Shown here: positions 34,457 to 43,888 of the stretch, one piece after another | Layout of the letters: the number at the start of each line of letters is the position of its first letter | Position numbering within the stretch: position 1 is the first letter of the stretch | Assembly (NCBI RefSeq): GCF_014205335.1 | Contig: NZ_JACHNH010000001.1 | Coordinates: forward strand, 1,674,001 to 1,738,000 | Length of the DNA: 64,000 nt | Direction: 5' to 3' | Source of the DNA: Amorphoplanes digitatis | GTDB lineage: Bacteria > Actinomycetota > Actinomycetes > Mycobacteriales > Micromonosporaceae | Notes under the pieces: generated by a model | What the model was told of the DNA's origin: nothing | The model's input: the letters and a program-made list of their open reading frames with translations, nothing else | The model's database searches: none | Program-made: the position numbers and the translations under genes

Positions 34457-35455
34457 GTGGCGACACCTATCTCGCGCCGGAACCTGTTGCGCGGCGCGGC
34501 CGGTGTCGCGGCCGCCGGAATGCTCGCGGCCTGCGGCGATGACGACAGCCCTGACACGGGGAGTTCCCCGGCCGCCTCCGGCGGCACGTTCCCGACCACC
34601 GTGACGCACCAGTTCGGCAGCACCACCCTCGACGAGTCGCCCGCCGTGGTCGTCTCGCTCGGCTGGGCCGACGCCGACGCCCTGCTCGCCCTCGGCGTCG
34701 TGCCCACCGGCATCCTCGACTGGTTCCAGGCCTGGCCGACCGGCGTCGGGCCCTGGGCTCAGCCGAAGCTGGGCGGCGCCAAGCCCACCGTCCTCACCGG
34801 CCCGGAGATCAACTTCGAGAAGGTCGCCGCGCTGCGGCCCGACTTCGTCACCCTGACCAAGAGCGACAACGTGAAGGCCACCTGGGAGCAGCTGGAAAAG
34901 CTCGCACCCACGCTCTCCGGGCCCGCCGGCACCCAGCCGTACGGCACCACGCTCGAGGACCAGACACTCACGATCGCCCAGGCGCTGGGCCGCGAGTCCG
35001 AGGGCGAGGCCCTGGTCGCGGCCAACGACAAGGCGCTCGCCGACGCCAAGGCGGCCAACCCGGGATTCCAGGGCAAGACCGTCGTCGTCGCGGCCGCTTT
35101 CAACGGGCAGTACGGCGCCTACACCAGCGGCGACGGCCGGGTGCAGTTCATGGAGGCGCTCGGCTTCACAAACTCGCCGAAGATCGAGGCACTCAACCCG
35201 CCCACCTACTACGCCCCGATCTCCAAGGAGCAGGTCGCCCTGCTCGACGCCGACCTCACCGTCGTCTTCGGCATCGGCGCCGGCAAGGAGCTCGCGGATG
35301 ACCCGATCCTGAACAGCATCCCGTCCGCGAAGGACGGCCGGATGCTGATCATCGACGACCCCGATCTGGCCAACGCGTTCTCCACCAACTCGGTGCTGAG
35401 CACGCCGTACACCATCGAAAGGTTCGTGCCGATGGTCAAGGACGCCCTGGCGTGA
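34457..35455 (+). CDS. Iron-siderophore ABC transporter substrate-binding lipoprotein
   Basis: A 332-residue extracellular binding protein. The N-terminus combines a twin-arginine motif (SRRNLLRG) with a lipobox ending MLAACG, so the protein is folded, exported and lipid-anchored. The mature part has the periplasmic-binding TroA/FhuD-like lobes (ADALLALGVVPTGILDW, KVAALRPDFVTLTKSDNV). GTG 34457 is preceded by GGAG with a six-base spacer; the open frame reaches TTG 34445 but without a ribosome site. It is the first gene of a four-gene operon under an iron box. The siderophore is not identifiable. Confidence 0.9.
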   Translation: MATPISRRNLLRGAAGVAAAGMLAACGDDDSPDTGSSPAASGGTFPTTVTHQFGSTTLDESPAVVVSLGWADADALLALGVVPTGILDWFQAWPTGVGPWAQPKLGGAKPTVLTGPEINFEKVAALRPDFVTLTKSDNVKATWEQLEKLAPTLSGPAGTQPYGTTLEDQTLTIAQALGRESEGEALVAANDKALADAKAANPGFQGKTVVVAAAFNGQYGAYTSGDGRVQFMEALGFTNSPKIEALNPPTYYAPISKEQVALLDADLTVVFGIGAGKELADDPILNSIPSAKDGRMLIIDDPDLANAFSTNSVLSTPYTIERFVPMVKDALA

Positions 35456-36516
35456 CCCACGCCGCCGCCGAGCGGGCCGGATACACCACCCTCGAGGCGC
35501 GGGTCCGCCACCGGGGCGGACTCACCACCCGCGGCCTCGGGCTGGCGCTCGCCGCCGCCACGCTGGTCGCGGTCGCGGCCCTGAGCGTCGCGGTCGGCAC
35601 CAAGTCGATCCCGCTCGGCACGGTGTGGGACGCGATCCGGACCGGAGGCGGCACCAGCGAGGACGCCCGGATCGTCCTCGACCTGCGGATACCGCGGACG
35701 CTGATCGGGCTGGCAACGGGCGTCGCGCTCGGCCTGGCCGGCGCGCTGATGCAGGCGCTGACCCGCAACCCCCTGGCCGACCCGGGCATCCTGGGCATCA
35801 ACGCGGGCGCGGCGACCGCCGTCGTGCTCGGCATCCGGGTGCTCGGCGTCGGCACGCTGACCGGCTACATCTGGTTCGCGTTCGCCGGCGCGGCGGGCGC
35901 GTTCGTCGTGGTCTACCTGCTCGGCACCCGCGGCCGCTCCGCCGCCTCCCCCGAGCGCCTCGCGCTGGCCGGCGCCGCCGTCGGCGCGGCCCTGCTGGCG
36001 GTCACGAACGCGGTCGCGCTGCTCGACGTCACCACCTTCGACCGCTACCGGCTGTGGACGGTCGGCTCCCTCTCCGGCCGCGACCTCGGCGTCCTCTGGG
36101 GTGTGCTGCCGTTCATCGCCGTCGGCACGCTGCTGGCCCTGCTCCTCGGCCCGTCGCTGAACGTCATCGCGCTCGGCGAGGACACCGCGCGCGCCCTCGG
36201 CGCCGACCTGAACCGCACGCGGGTGCTCTCGGCGATCGCCGTCACGCTGCTCTGCGGCGCCGCCACCGCCGCCGTCGGGCCGATCGCGTTCCTCGGGCTC
36301 GCCGTGCCGCACATCGCCCGCATGCTGGTCGGGCCGGACCAGCGCTGGCTGCTGCCGTACTCGCTGCTCTTCGCGCCGACCCTGCTGCTGCTCGCGGACA
36401 TCATCGGACGCCTGGTCGTGCGCCCCGGCGAGCTACAGGCCGGCCTGGTCACCGCGTTCCTCGGCGCGCCCGTCTTCCTCGGCGTGATCATGCGCCGCCG
36501 GATCGTGCCGCTTTGA
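35452..36516 (+). CDS. FecCD-family siderophore permease, subunit 1
   Basis: A 354-residue permease with about ten membrane helices and FecCD signatures: PRTLIGLATGVALGLAGALM followed by QALTRNPLADPGILGIN, and the C-terminal VGPIAFLGLAVPHIARML that contacts the ATPase. Its GTG overlaps the binding-protein stop (GTGA). With the next gene it forms the heterodimeric channel. Confidence 0.92.
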   Translation: MTHAAAERAGYTTLEARVRHRGGLTTRGLGLALAAATLVAVAALSVAVGTKSIPLGTVWDAIRTGGGTSEDARIVLDLRIPRTLIGLATGVALGLAGALMQALTRNPLADPGILGINAGAATAVVLGIRVLGVGTLTGYIWFAFAGAAGAFVVVYLLGTRGRSAASPERLALAGAAVGAALLAVTNAVALLDVTTFDRYRLWTVGSLSGRDLGVLWGVLPFIAVGTLLALLLGPSLNVIALGEDTARALGADLNRTRVLSAIAVTLLCGAATAAVGPIAFLGLAVPHIARMLVGPDQRWLLPYSLLFAPTLLLLADIIGRLVVRPGELQAGLVTAFLGAPVFLGVIMRRRIVPL

Positions 36517-37544
36517 GGCGCCGGATCACCGTCCGCGCGCCGGGCGTCGCCCTGCGCCTCGACGTGCGCACCCTCTGGGTCGGCGGCGCCCTGCTGCTGG
36601 CCGTGACCGCCATGGTCGCGCTGACAATCGCGGCGGTCGGGATCTGGCTCCCGCTCGCCGACATCGTCGAGATCGCCGGCGGCGGCGGCCGGCGCGCCGA
36701 CCGCTTCATCCTGCTCGACCTGCGCCTGCCCCGGGTGACCCTCGGCCTGCTCGTAGGCGCCGCGCTTGCCATGTCCGGCGCGGTCTTCCAGAGCCTGTCG
36801 CGCAACCCGCTCGGCAGCCCCGACATCGTCGGCTTCACCACCGGCTCCGCCACCGGCGCGATCCTCGCGATCGTGGTCCTCGGCGCCGGGCCGGCCGGCG
36901 CCGCCGGCGCGGCCATCGTGAGCGGCCTGCTCACCGCCCTGATCGTGTACGGGCTGGCGGCGATCGGTGGCGGCGCGGTGCGGCGCCTGGTACTCGTCGG
37001 CATCGGCATCGGCGCGATGCTGGTCGCGGTGAACAGCTACCTGATCAGCCAGGCCCGGCTCGACGCGGCCCAGTCCGCCGCGGTCTGGCTTGTCGGCACC
37101 CTGAACGGGCGGACCTGGGAGTACACGCGCCTGCTCGGCCTGGCCCTGCTGGTGCTGACGCCGCCGCTGCTGCTGCTCTGCCGGCGGCTGCGGATGCTCG
37201 AGATGGGCGACGAGTCCGCGCAGTCCCTCGGCGTACAGGTGCACCGGTCCCGGCTGATGCTGGTGGTCCTCGCGGTCGCGGTGTGCGCGGTGGCGACCGC
37301 AGCGACCGGCCCGGTCGCGTTCGTGGCGCTGGCCGCGCCGCAGATCGCCCGGCGCCTCACCGCCGCGCCCGCACCGCAGCTGCTGCCGGCCGCGATCACC
37401 GGCGCGCTGCTGATGGTGCTCAGCGACTTCGTCGCGCAGCGGCTGCTGGCACCCGCCCAGCTACCCGTCGGCGTGGTGACCGGCGCGGTCGGCGGCGTCT
37501 ACCTGGCCTGGCTGCTCAGCCTCCAATTTCGAAGGGAGGGCTGA
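36513..37544 (+). CDS. FecCD-family siderophore permease, subunit 2
   Basis: A 343-residue partner permease: PRVTLGLLVGAALAMSGAVF followed by SLSRNPLGSPDIVGF, and TGPVAFVALAAPQIARRL. The start is a TTG overlapping the first permease's stop (TTGA), the only position that keeps the typical spacing; the frame stays open upstream without good starts. About 40 percent of residues look shared with the other permease by eye, as usual for this pair. Confidence 0.9.
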   Translation: MRRRITVRAPGVALRLDVRTLWVGGALLLAVTAMVALTIAAVGIWLPLADIVEIAGGGGRRADRFILLDLRLPRVTLGLLVGAALAMSGAVFQSLSRNPLGSPDIVGFTTGSATGAILAIVVLGAGPAGAAGAAIVSGLLTALIVYGLAAIGGGAVRRLVLVGIGIGAMLVAVNSYLISQARLDAAQSAAVWLVGTLNGRTWEYTRLLGLALLVLTPPLLLLCRRLRMLEMGDESAQSLGVQVHRSRLMLVVLAVAVCAVATAATGPVAFVALAAPQIARRLTAAPAPQLLPAAITGALLMVLSDFVAQRLLAPAQLPVGVVTGAVGGVYLAWLLSLQFRREG

Positions 37545-38341
37545 TGACATCGCGGCTGTCCGGCTCGGACCTGACCCTCGCGTACGACAGCCGGGTGATC
37601 GCCTCCGGCCTCGACGTGAGCATCCCCGACGGCTCCTTCACGGTGATCGTCGGGCCGAACGCGTGCGGCAAGTCGACGCTGCTGCGGGCGCTCGCCGGCC
37701 TGCTCGCGCCGAAGCAGGGCGCCGTGGTGCTGGACGGCGCGTCGATCAGCTCGTACCGGGCCAAGGAGGTGGCCCGCCGGCTGGGGCTGCTGCCGCAGAC
37801 GGCGACCGCGCCGGAGGGCATCTCGGTGGCGGACCTGGTGGCCCGCGGCCGGTATCCGCACCAGCGGCTCCTGCGCCAGTGGACCCCCGAGGACGAGAAC
37901 CAGGTCGCGGCGGCGATGGAGGCGACCGGCGTGACGGCGCTGGCGGACCGCGCGGTCGACGAGCTCTCGGGCGGCCAGCGCCAACGGGTCTGGATGGCGA
38001 TGGCGCTGGCACAGCAGACGAACATCCTGCTGCTGGACGAGCCGACGACCTTCCTGGACATCGCACACCAGATCGACCTGCTGGACATGTGCGCCGACCT
38101 GAACGAGCAGGGCCGGACGCTCGTCGCGGTCCTGCACGACCTCAACCAGGCCTGCCGCTACGCCAGCCACCTGATCGCGATGAAGGGCGGGAAGATCGTC
38201 GCGGAGGGCGACCCGAGCGCGATCATCACGGCCGAACTGGTGGCCGACGTGTACGGCCTGGCCTGCGAGGTGATCCCGGACCCGCAGACGCACACGCCGC
38301 TGGTGGTACCGGCGGCGCGTGCCGCCCGCCTCAAGCGCTAG
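37544..38341 (+). CDS. Siderophore ABC transporter ATP-binding protein
   Basis: A 265-residue FepC-type ATPase: Walker [12 protein letters not shown]-loop [13 protein letters not shown], signature [16 protein letters not shown], Walker [13 protein letters not shown], switch VLHDLNQA. The GGGAGGG ribosome site lies at 37534-37540 and the ATG shares one base with the previous stop (TGATG). It completes the iron operon and runs ten bases into the convergent gene at 38331. Confidence 0.92.
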   Translation: MTSRLSGSDLTLAYDSRVIASGLDVSIPDGSFTVIVGPNACGKSTLLRALAGLLAPKQGAVVLDGASISSYRAKEVARRLGLLPQTATAPEGISVADLVARGRYPHQRLLRQWTPEDENQVAAAMEATGVTALADRAVDELSGGQRQRVWMAMALAQQTNILLLDEPTTFLDIAHQIDLLDMCADLNEQGRTLVAVLHDLNQACRYASHLIAMKGGKIVAEGDPSAIITAELVADVYGLACEVIPDPQTHTPLVVPAARAARLKR

Positions 38342-38771
38342 CCCGCCGCAGCACGAACACCGGGATCGAGCGCTTGGTCTTCTTCTCGTAGCCGGCGTAG
38401 TTCGGGAACGCCTCGACCGCGCGGTCCCACCACAGCGCCCGCTCGGCGCCGGAGACCTCGTGCGCGACGTACTCGTGCTTCTCCTCGCCGTCCTGGAGCT
38501 CGACCTCGGGGTTCTTGCGCAGGTTGTAGACCCAGACCGGGTTCTTCGGTGCGCCGCCCAGCGAGCCGACCACCGCGTACTCCCCGTCGTGCTCGACGCG
38601 CATCAGCGCCGTCTTGCGCAGCAGTCCGGTGCGGGCGCCGACCGAGGTCAGCACGATGACCGGCCGGCCCAGGATCTCACCGGCCTTCGCGCCGTTCGTC
38701 GCCTCGTACGTCTCCGCCTGCTCGCGGGCCCAGTTCGACGTGCTCGGTCCGTACTCACCGGTCAGCGGCAT
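38331..38771 (-). CDS. F420-type nitroreductase-family protein, copy A
   Basis: A 146-residue Ddn-like protein: [40 protein letters not shown] and a C-terminal IPVFVLRRA. These are the family's cofactor-binding and core motifs. It is the downstream copy of a tandem pair, nine bases after copy B. It overlaps the end of the siderophore ATPase gene by 11 bases tail-to-tail. Confidence 0.85.
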   Translation of the reverse strand: MPLTGEYGPSTSNWAREQAETYEATNGAKAGEILGRPVIVLTSVGARTGLLRKTALMRVEHDGEYAVVGSLGGAPKNPVWVYNLRKNPEVELQDGEEKHEYVAHEVSGAERALWWDRAVEAFPNYAGYEKKTKRSIPVFVLRRASA

Positions 38772-38780
38772 GCGGACTCC

Positions 38781-39221
38781 TCAGTCGGAGGTCGGGGTGA
38801 GTACGAAGACCGGGATGACGCGGTCCGTCTTGGTCTGGTAATCAGCGTACGGCGGCCAGGCCTCGACGGCCCGCTTCCACCACAGCTCACGCTCCTCGCC
38901 GTGCACCTCGCGCGCCTCGTAGTCGCGCTTGACGGCGAGGTCCTGGAGCTCGACGTGCGGATTACCGACCAGGTTCCAATACCAGACCGGGTGCTTCGGC
39001 GCGCCGCCCAGCGAGGCGATCACCGCGTAATGGCCGTCGTGCTCGATCCGCATCAGCGGGGTCTTGCGCAGCTTGCCGCTCTTCGCGCCGACCGAGGTGA
39101 GCACGATGATCGGCTTGCCCTGGAGCTCGTTCGCCTCGGCGCCGTTGGTGGCCTCGAACTGCTCCACCTGCTCGCGGGCCCAGTCGGACGTGCTCGGCTC
39201 GTATTCACCGGTCAACGGCAT
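38781..39221 (-). CDS. F420-type nitroreductase-family protein, copy B
   Basis: A 146-residue paralogue of the neighbouring gene, sharing the N-terminus ([18 protein letters not shown]) and core ([29 protein letters not shown]). It is collinear with copy A and has the same length, so the two are a recent tandem duplication. The substrate is unknown. Confidence 0.85.
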   Translation of the reverse strand: MPLTGEYEPSTSDWAREQVEQFEATNGAEANELQGKPIIVLTSVGAKSGKLRKTPLMRIEHDGHYAVIASLGGAPKHPVWYWNLVGNPHVELQDLAVKRDYEAREVHGEERELWWKRAVEAWPPYADYQTKTDRVIPVFVLTPTSD

Positions 39222-39430
39222 GAGAAAACTCCTCCTCAGAGAGCGACAGTCCCGCCGAAAACCTAACCATGGCGGGGGCCGGTTCGCCGCCGCGTTGCGG
39301 GAAGCCGGGCCAGGATTGCGGCGCCGGGTCCCTCCGCTGTCGTGCTCTCGCGGTGCCGGGCGGTGACCCGGCGGATCTCCGGTCGCATCGGGACAGTATC
39401 CGCCCTTCGGCGTCCGATAGCCTCACGATC

Positions 39431-40240
39431 ATGCCTGCGATCGATGTCGGCGACATCACCTTGCACTTCGAGGAGTCCGGGAGTGGTGCGCCGGTGCTGC
39501 TGATTCCCGGCACCGCCGCGCGCGGCCGCACCTGGTGGCTGCACCAGGTGCCGGCCCTCGTCGACGCCGGCTACCGGGCGATAACCCTGGACAACCGCGG
39601 CGTCGGCCGGAGCGGCCCGGCCCGGCCGGGCCTGACCGTCGCGGACCTGGTCGCGGACACGGTCGCGGTGATCCAGCGGGTCGCGGGCGGTCCGTGCCGG
39701 CTGATCGGTACGTCGCTCGGCGCGTACGTGGTGCAGGAGGTGCTCCTGGCGCGCCCGGACCTGGCCGACCGGGCCGTCCTGATGGCGAGCCGGGCCCGGC
39801 CGGACGCGGTGTCGCTGGCGCTGGCGGCCGCGGAACGCGCCATGGCCGACGCCGGGATCGTGCTGCCGCCCGGGTACGACGCCGTCAACCGCGCGCTCCA
39901 GAACCTGTCGCCGCGGACCCTCGAGGAGCCGGAGACAGCGCAGGACTGGCTCGACATCCTGGAGATGTCCCCGACGGACTGGGCCGACGAGGGCCAGCGC
40001 CCGCAGCTGGAGGTGACGGTGGACACCGACCGGCGGGAGGCGTACCGGACGATCCGCGTGCCCACCCTGGTGCTGTCGTTCGCCGACGACCTGATCGCGC
40101 CGGCCGTCCGCGGCCGCGAACTGGCCGCGGCGATTCCCGGCGCGCGGTACACCCGGATCGCGGACGCGGGCCACTACGGCTACCTGGAGCAGCCGGACGC
40201 CGTGAACGAGGCCGTCCTGGAGTTCTTCGCCGATGCTTGA
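39431..40240 (+). CDS. Alpha/beta hydrolase
   Basis: A 269-residue alpha/beta-hydrolase-fold enzyme: oxyanion strand LLIPGTAARGR, nucleophile elbow LIGTSLGAYV with Ser, an Asp in SFADDLIAP and a catalytic His in ADAGHYGYLEQP. It has no signal peptide. TAGCCT at 39418-39423 is seven bases before the ATG, so the message may be leaderless. It overlaps the phosphopantetheinyl transferase gene by eight bases, forming the head of a three-gene operon. The substrate is unknown. Confidence 0.85.
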   Translation: MPAIDVGDITLHFEESGSGAPVLLIPGTAARGRTWWLHQVPALVDAGYRAITLDNRGVGRSGPARPGLTVADLVADTVAVIQRVAGGPCRLIGTSLGAYVVQEVLLARPDLADRAVLMASRARPDAVSLALAAAERAMADAGIVLPPGYDAVNRALQNLSPRTLEEPETAQDWLDILEMSPTDWADEGQRPQLEVTVDTDRREAYRTIRVPTLVLSFADDLIAPAVRGRELAAAIPGARYTRIADAGHYGYLEQPDAVNEAVLEFFADA

Positions 40241-40880
40241 GCGTCTCCTGCCGCCGGACGTGCGGACCGCGTCCACCACGACCGACCCGCCGGATGCCGA
40301 GATCTTCCCGGCGGAGGCCGCCCTCATCACCAACGCCGTCGAGAAGCGCAGGAACGAATTCACCACGGTCCGGCACTGCGCGCGGCTCGCCCTGGCCGAG
40401 CTCGGCGTGCCGCCCGCGCCGATCCTGCCCGGGGTACGCGGCGCGCCGGTCTGGCCGGCGGGGATCGTGGGCAGCATGACGCACTGCGTGGGCTACCGCG
40501 GCGCGGCGGTGGCGCGGGCGGGCGCGGTCCGGGGCGTCGGCATCGACGCGGAGGTGGACGGTCCGCTGCCGGAGGGCGTACTGGATCTCGTCTCGTCGGA
40601 GCGGGAGCGGGAGCACCTCGGGCAGCTGGCGCGGCAGTGGCCGGCGGTGCAGTGGGAGCGGCTGCTGTTCAGCGCGAAGGAGTCCGTCTACAAGGTGTGG
40701 TCGCCGCTGACCGGTGAATGGCTCGGCTTCGAGGGTGCGGCGGTGACGTTCGATCCGGAGGCGGAGACGTTCACGGCGCGGCTGCTTGTCGACGGGCCGT
40801 TCGAGACGCTGGCCGGGCGGTTCCTGGTGGCGGACGGGATCGTGCTGACGGCCATCACCCTCGGCGGTCCGGTGCGATGA
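40233..40880 (+). CDS. 4'-phosphopantetheinyl transferase (EntD/Sfp type)
   Basis: A 215-residue enzyme that loads phosphopantetheine on carrier proteins. Motifs: EKRRNEFTTVRHCARLAL, GVGIDAEV with the Mg2+-binding Asp and Glu, and WERLLFSAKESVYKVW. It overlaps the hydrolase gene (8 bases) and the phosphotransferase gene (ATGA). It could activate the ACP of the PKS at 7006-11706, which lies 28 kb away on the same strand; the link is speculative. Confidence 0.88.
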   Translation: MLERLLPPDVRTASTTTDPPDAEIFPAEAALITNAVEKRRNEFTTVRHCARLALAELGVPPAPILPGVRGAPVWPAGIVGSMTHCVGYRGAAVARAGAVRGVGIDAEVDGPLPEGVLDLVSSEREREHLGQLARQWPAVQWERLLFSAKESVYKVWSPLTGEWLGFEGAAVTFDPEAETFTARLLVDGPFETLAGRFLVADGIVLTAITLGGPVR

Positions 40881-41734
40881 AACGGCTGGGTGCGGGCGTG
40901 GACAACGTCGCGTACCTGATCGACGACCTGGTGGTGCGGTTCCGGCGCACCGACCCGGGTGCGGTCTCGCGGGAGGCCCGGGTGCTGCGGGCGGTCGCGG
41001 CGGTGTCGCCGATCGCGGTGCCCGTGCCGGAGTTCGTCGACCCGGTGGGTGGGTGTCTCGCCTACCGGATGCTGCCGGGGGTGCCGTTGCTCTCGGTCGC
41101 AGGCTGGGACGCGGGCGAGCTGGGCCGAGGACTTGGCCGCCTACTCGCGGCGTTGCACGCCCTGCCGGCCTCACCCCTGGCGTTGCACCCCCTGCCGGCC
41201 TCACCCCTGGCCGGGTCGCCCATGGCGGCGGAGTCCTCTTCGGAGGCGGAGTCTCTCTGGGAGACGGACGACTCCGTGCCCCAGGAGTGGCTGGACGAGG
41301 CGCTTTCGCTGTGGCCCGAGGTGGTGGCGGAGGTGCCGGCGGCCTGGCACGGCGCGGTGCGGGCGTTCCTGGCCGACCCGGCGCCGGACCCGGCGCCGTC
41401 GCCGGCCTTTTCGCACCAGGATCTCGGCGCCGAGCACGTTCTGGTCGATCCGGGCACGTGGGAGATCACCGGGATCATCGACTGGTCGGATGCGGCGGTG
41501 GGCGACCCCGCCCAGGACCTCGGGCTGATCCTGCGCGATCTCGGACCGGTGGCGTTCGCGGCGGCGGTGGAGCAGATCGCGCCGGAACTGCGTGACCCGG
41601 GAATCGCCGAGCGGGCGCTCTTCTATGCGCGATGCGGGCTCATCGCCGACCTCGCGTACGGCATCGCCACGGACCAGCCGGTCTATCGGGAGAAGTCGAT
41701 CGCGGGCCTGGCCCGGCTCTTCGCGCCGACTTAA
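40877..41734 (+). CDS. Phosphotransferase-family (APH-like) protein
   Basis: A 285-residue APH/kinase-fold protein: nucleotide-lobe GAGVDNVAYLIDDLVVRFR, catalytic loop FSHQDLGAEHVLVD (close to HGDLxxxN, with His and Asp kept, Asn replaced by His) and IIDWSDAAVGDPAQDLG, the metal-binding IDW.xA..GDPA.DL. A ten-residue repeat sits near residues 92-111. The ATG overlaps the PPTase stop. Acceptor substrate unknown. Confidence 0.78.
   Translation: MKRLGAGVDNVAYLIDDLVVRFRRTDPGAVSREARVLRAVAAVSPIAVPVPEFVDPVGGCLAYRMLPGVPLLSVAGWDAGELGRGLGRLLAALHALPASPLALHPLPASPLAGSPMAAESSSEAESLWETDDSVPQEWLDEALSLWPEVVAEVPAAWHGAVRAFLADPAPDPAPSPAFSHQDLGAEHVLVDPGTWEITGIIDWSDAAVGDPAQDLGLILRDLGPVAFAAAVEQIAPELRDPGIAERALFYARCGLIADLAYGIATDQPVYREKSIAGLARLFAPT
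41150..41209 (+). repeat. 30-bp tandem duplication within the phosphotransferase gene
   Basis: Two copies of a 30-base unit (41150-41179, 41180-41209) differ at one base by eye and encode LHALPASPLA and LHPLPASPLA. It is in frame, so it inserts ten residues in a loop. Confidence 0.85.
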
Positions 41735-41767
41735 GACCTCCACAGCCGACACCAACCGCTTTGGGCG

Positions 41768-42441
41768 TCAGTCCAGGAATGTCACGGTCTCCGACAGCGG
41801 GGCGCGGCGGATCCGCGGATGCGCGACCGCCGGATCGGCGAAGCCGATCGACATGCCGCAGAACAGCATTCGTTCCGGCGGCGGGGAGATCACCTCAGCG
41901 ACGCTGCGGTGATACTCCGCCCACACCTCCTGTGCGCAGCTGTGCAGACCTTCGGCCCGCAGTAGCAGCATCACCGTCTGCAGGTAGATTCCGACGTCGG
42001 CCCAGCGCGGCGTCGGCATGTCCCGGCCGAGATAGCAGAACAGCGCCGTGCCGGCACCGAAGCAGTTCCAGTTCCGGGCCCGGATCCGGGCCCGGCCCGC
42101 TACATCCTCGCGCGCGACACCGTGTGAGCCGTAGAGGACCCGCCCAGTGCCGCCATGCGCTCGACGTACGGCGCACGCAACTCGGACGGGTAGGTCGCGA
42201 ACTCTCGACTGTCGCCGGAGCCGCCGGCCGCGACCCGATCGGCCACTGTCCTTTTCAGCCTGGCCAGCGGGTCACCGGTCACGACGTAGACATTCCATGG
42301 CTGCATGTTGCTGCCCGACGGTGCATCGGCGGCCGCCGCCAGCACCCGTTCGAGAACCTCGCGCGGGACGGGTTGATCGGTGAATCCACGAATCGACTGC
42401 CTTGTTCGTACCGCGCGATAGACGTCCATCGAGTCCATCAT
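41768..42441 (-). pseudogene. Nitroreductase-family gene with a single frameshift
   Basis: The first part (RQSIRGFTDQPVPREVLERV, DAPSGSNMQPWNVYVV) and the second part (PTPRWADVGIYLQTVMLLL, MSIGFADPAVAHPRIRRAP) are the two halves of one FMN nitroreductase. The first frame runs off near position 42140 and the second frame takes over there: a one-base deletion in the CCCGCCCAG context (about 42138-42146) joins them. Restored, the product would be about 224 residues, the family length. It may be a real pseudogene or a sequencing error in a GC run. Confidence 0.7.
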
Positions 42442-42715
42442 CCCAACTTCGTGACCAGCCGCCGCACGGGACCGGGCACGACGAGGCGGCCTCTACCGGC
42501 CTGACACCGCCGATCTCCAGCGCGCCAAGCCGGACCCGGCCATGCGCGGCATGCAGCAGGTACAGGAACGGGCCGCCGAAGTGCCCTCCCTGCGGATCCA
42601 GGCGGTCATTCCGGCAGGAACTCCCCGCGCTCGCTCAACTGCCGCCGAGCGCCTCGAGACGTGTCCCCTGGCCGTCCGCCGGGATCGCCCGGATACGACT
42701 GCCGAAGCCTGGCGG
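42442..42715. other. No confident gene; possible remnant
   Basis: A plus-strand frame between about 42480 and 42660 reads like protein (RPDTADLQRAKPDPAMRGM, QQVQERAAEVPSLRIQAVIP) but has no good start or stop context and runs into sequence antisense to the VWA gene. It may be a gene remnant. Nothing else is seen. Confidence 0.3.
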
Positions 42716-43888
42716 TCACTGCTGTTGGCGGGCCGCGAAGGCCATCAGGTCGCGGCGTTCGATGGCCGCCGCCATCAGGTCCGGGAACGCGTCCGGCGTG
42801 CACGCGAAGGCCGGCACGCCCAGGGCCGCCAGCGCCGCCGCGTTCTCGTGGTCGTAGGCCGGCGCACCCTCGTCCGAGAGCGCCAGCAGCACCACCACCT
42901 GGACACCGGCCGCCGTCATCTCCGCGACCCGGCGCAGCATCTGCTCGCGGACGCCGCCCTCGTAGAGGTCGCTGATCAGCACGAAGATGCTGTCCCGCGG
43001 CCGCGTGATCAGTTGCCGGCTGTAGCCGATCGCCCGGTTGATGTCCGTCCCGCCGCCGAGCTGCGTGCCGAACAGGACCTCGACCGGGTCGCTCAGCTGG
43101 TCGGTCAGGTCGACCACCGCGGTGTCGAAGACCACGAGCGACGTGCGCAGCGAGCGCATCGACGCCAGCACCGCCGCGAACACCCCGGAGAACACCACCG
43201 ACGCGGCCATCGAGCCGGACTGGTCGACGCAGAGCACCACGTCGCGCTGGATCGCGGTGGCGCGGCGGCCGTAGCCGACCAGGCGTTCCGGGATCACCGT
43301 GCGGTGTTCCGGCTGGTAGTGCTTCAGGTTCGCGCGGATGGTCCGGTCCCAGTCGATGTCGGCGTGCCGGGGCCGGTTGATGCGTGCCGCCCGGTTCAGG
43401 GCGCCGCTCACCGCCGCCCGGGTGTGCTGGGAGATGCGTTGCTCCAGCTCGGCGACGACCTTGCGGACCACCTGCCGTGCCGCGTCCTTGGTCCGCTCCG
43501 GCATCACCGCGTTCAGCGAGAGCAACGTCCCGACCAGGTGCACGTCCGGCTCGACGGCGTCCAGCATCTCCGGCTCCAGCAGCAGCCGGGTCAGGTCGAG
43601 GCGCTCGATCGCGTCCGCCTGCATCACCTGCACGACCGTGCTGGGGAAGTACTCCCGGATGTCGCCCAGCCACCGCGCCACCTTCGGCGCGGACCCACCG
43701 AGGCCGGCGGACCGCGACGTGCCGGCCCCCTCGCTGTCACCACCCGCGTCGTAGAGAGCGGCCAGCGCCGCGTCCATCGCGGAATCGCGCCCCTGCGCCG
43801 TGCCCAGGGACTCCTGCGCCGGACCACCCAGCACAAGCCGCCACCGGCGCAGACGCTCCCGCCGCGCCGGATCCTCATCGTCCGTCAT
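42716..43888 (-). CDS. VWA-domain protein of the MoxR/DUF5682 cassette
   Basis: A 390-residue protein. The N-terminal 190 residues are helical and charged; the VWA fold then has the MIDAS motif DQSGSMAAS, FDTAVVDLT and GGGTDINRAI. It resembles CoxE/YehP-type VWA proteins that act with MoxR ATPases. It is the last gene of the cassette and its ATG overlaps the stop of a 30-codon coupled ORF. Confidence 0.82.
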   Translation of the reverse strand: MTDDEDPARRERLRRWRLVLGGPAQESLGTAQGRDSAMDAALAALYDAGGDSEGAGTSRSAGLGGSAPKVARWLGDIREYFPSTVVQVMQADAIERLDLTRLLLEPEMLDAVEPDVHLVGTLLSLNAVMPERTKDAARQVVRKVVAELEQRISQHTRAAVSGALNRAARINRPRHADIDWDRTIRANLKHYQPEHRTVIPERLVGYGRRATAIQRDVVLCVDQSGSMAASVVFSGVFAAVLASMRSLRTSLVVFDTAVVDLTDQLSDPVEVLFGTQLGGGTDINRAIGYSRQLITRPRDSIFVLISDLYEGGVREQMLRRVAEMTAAGVQVVVLLALSDEGAPAYDHENAAALAALGVPAFACTPDAFPDLMAAAIERRDLMAFAARQQQ

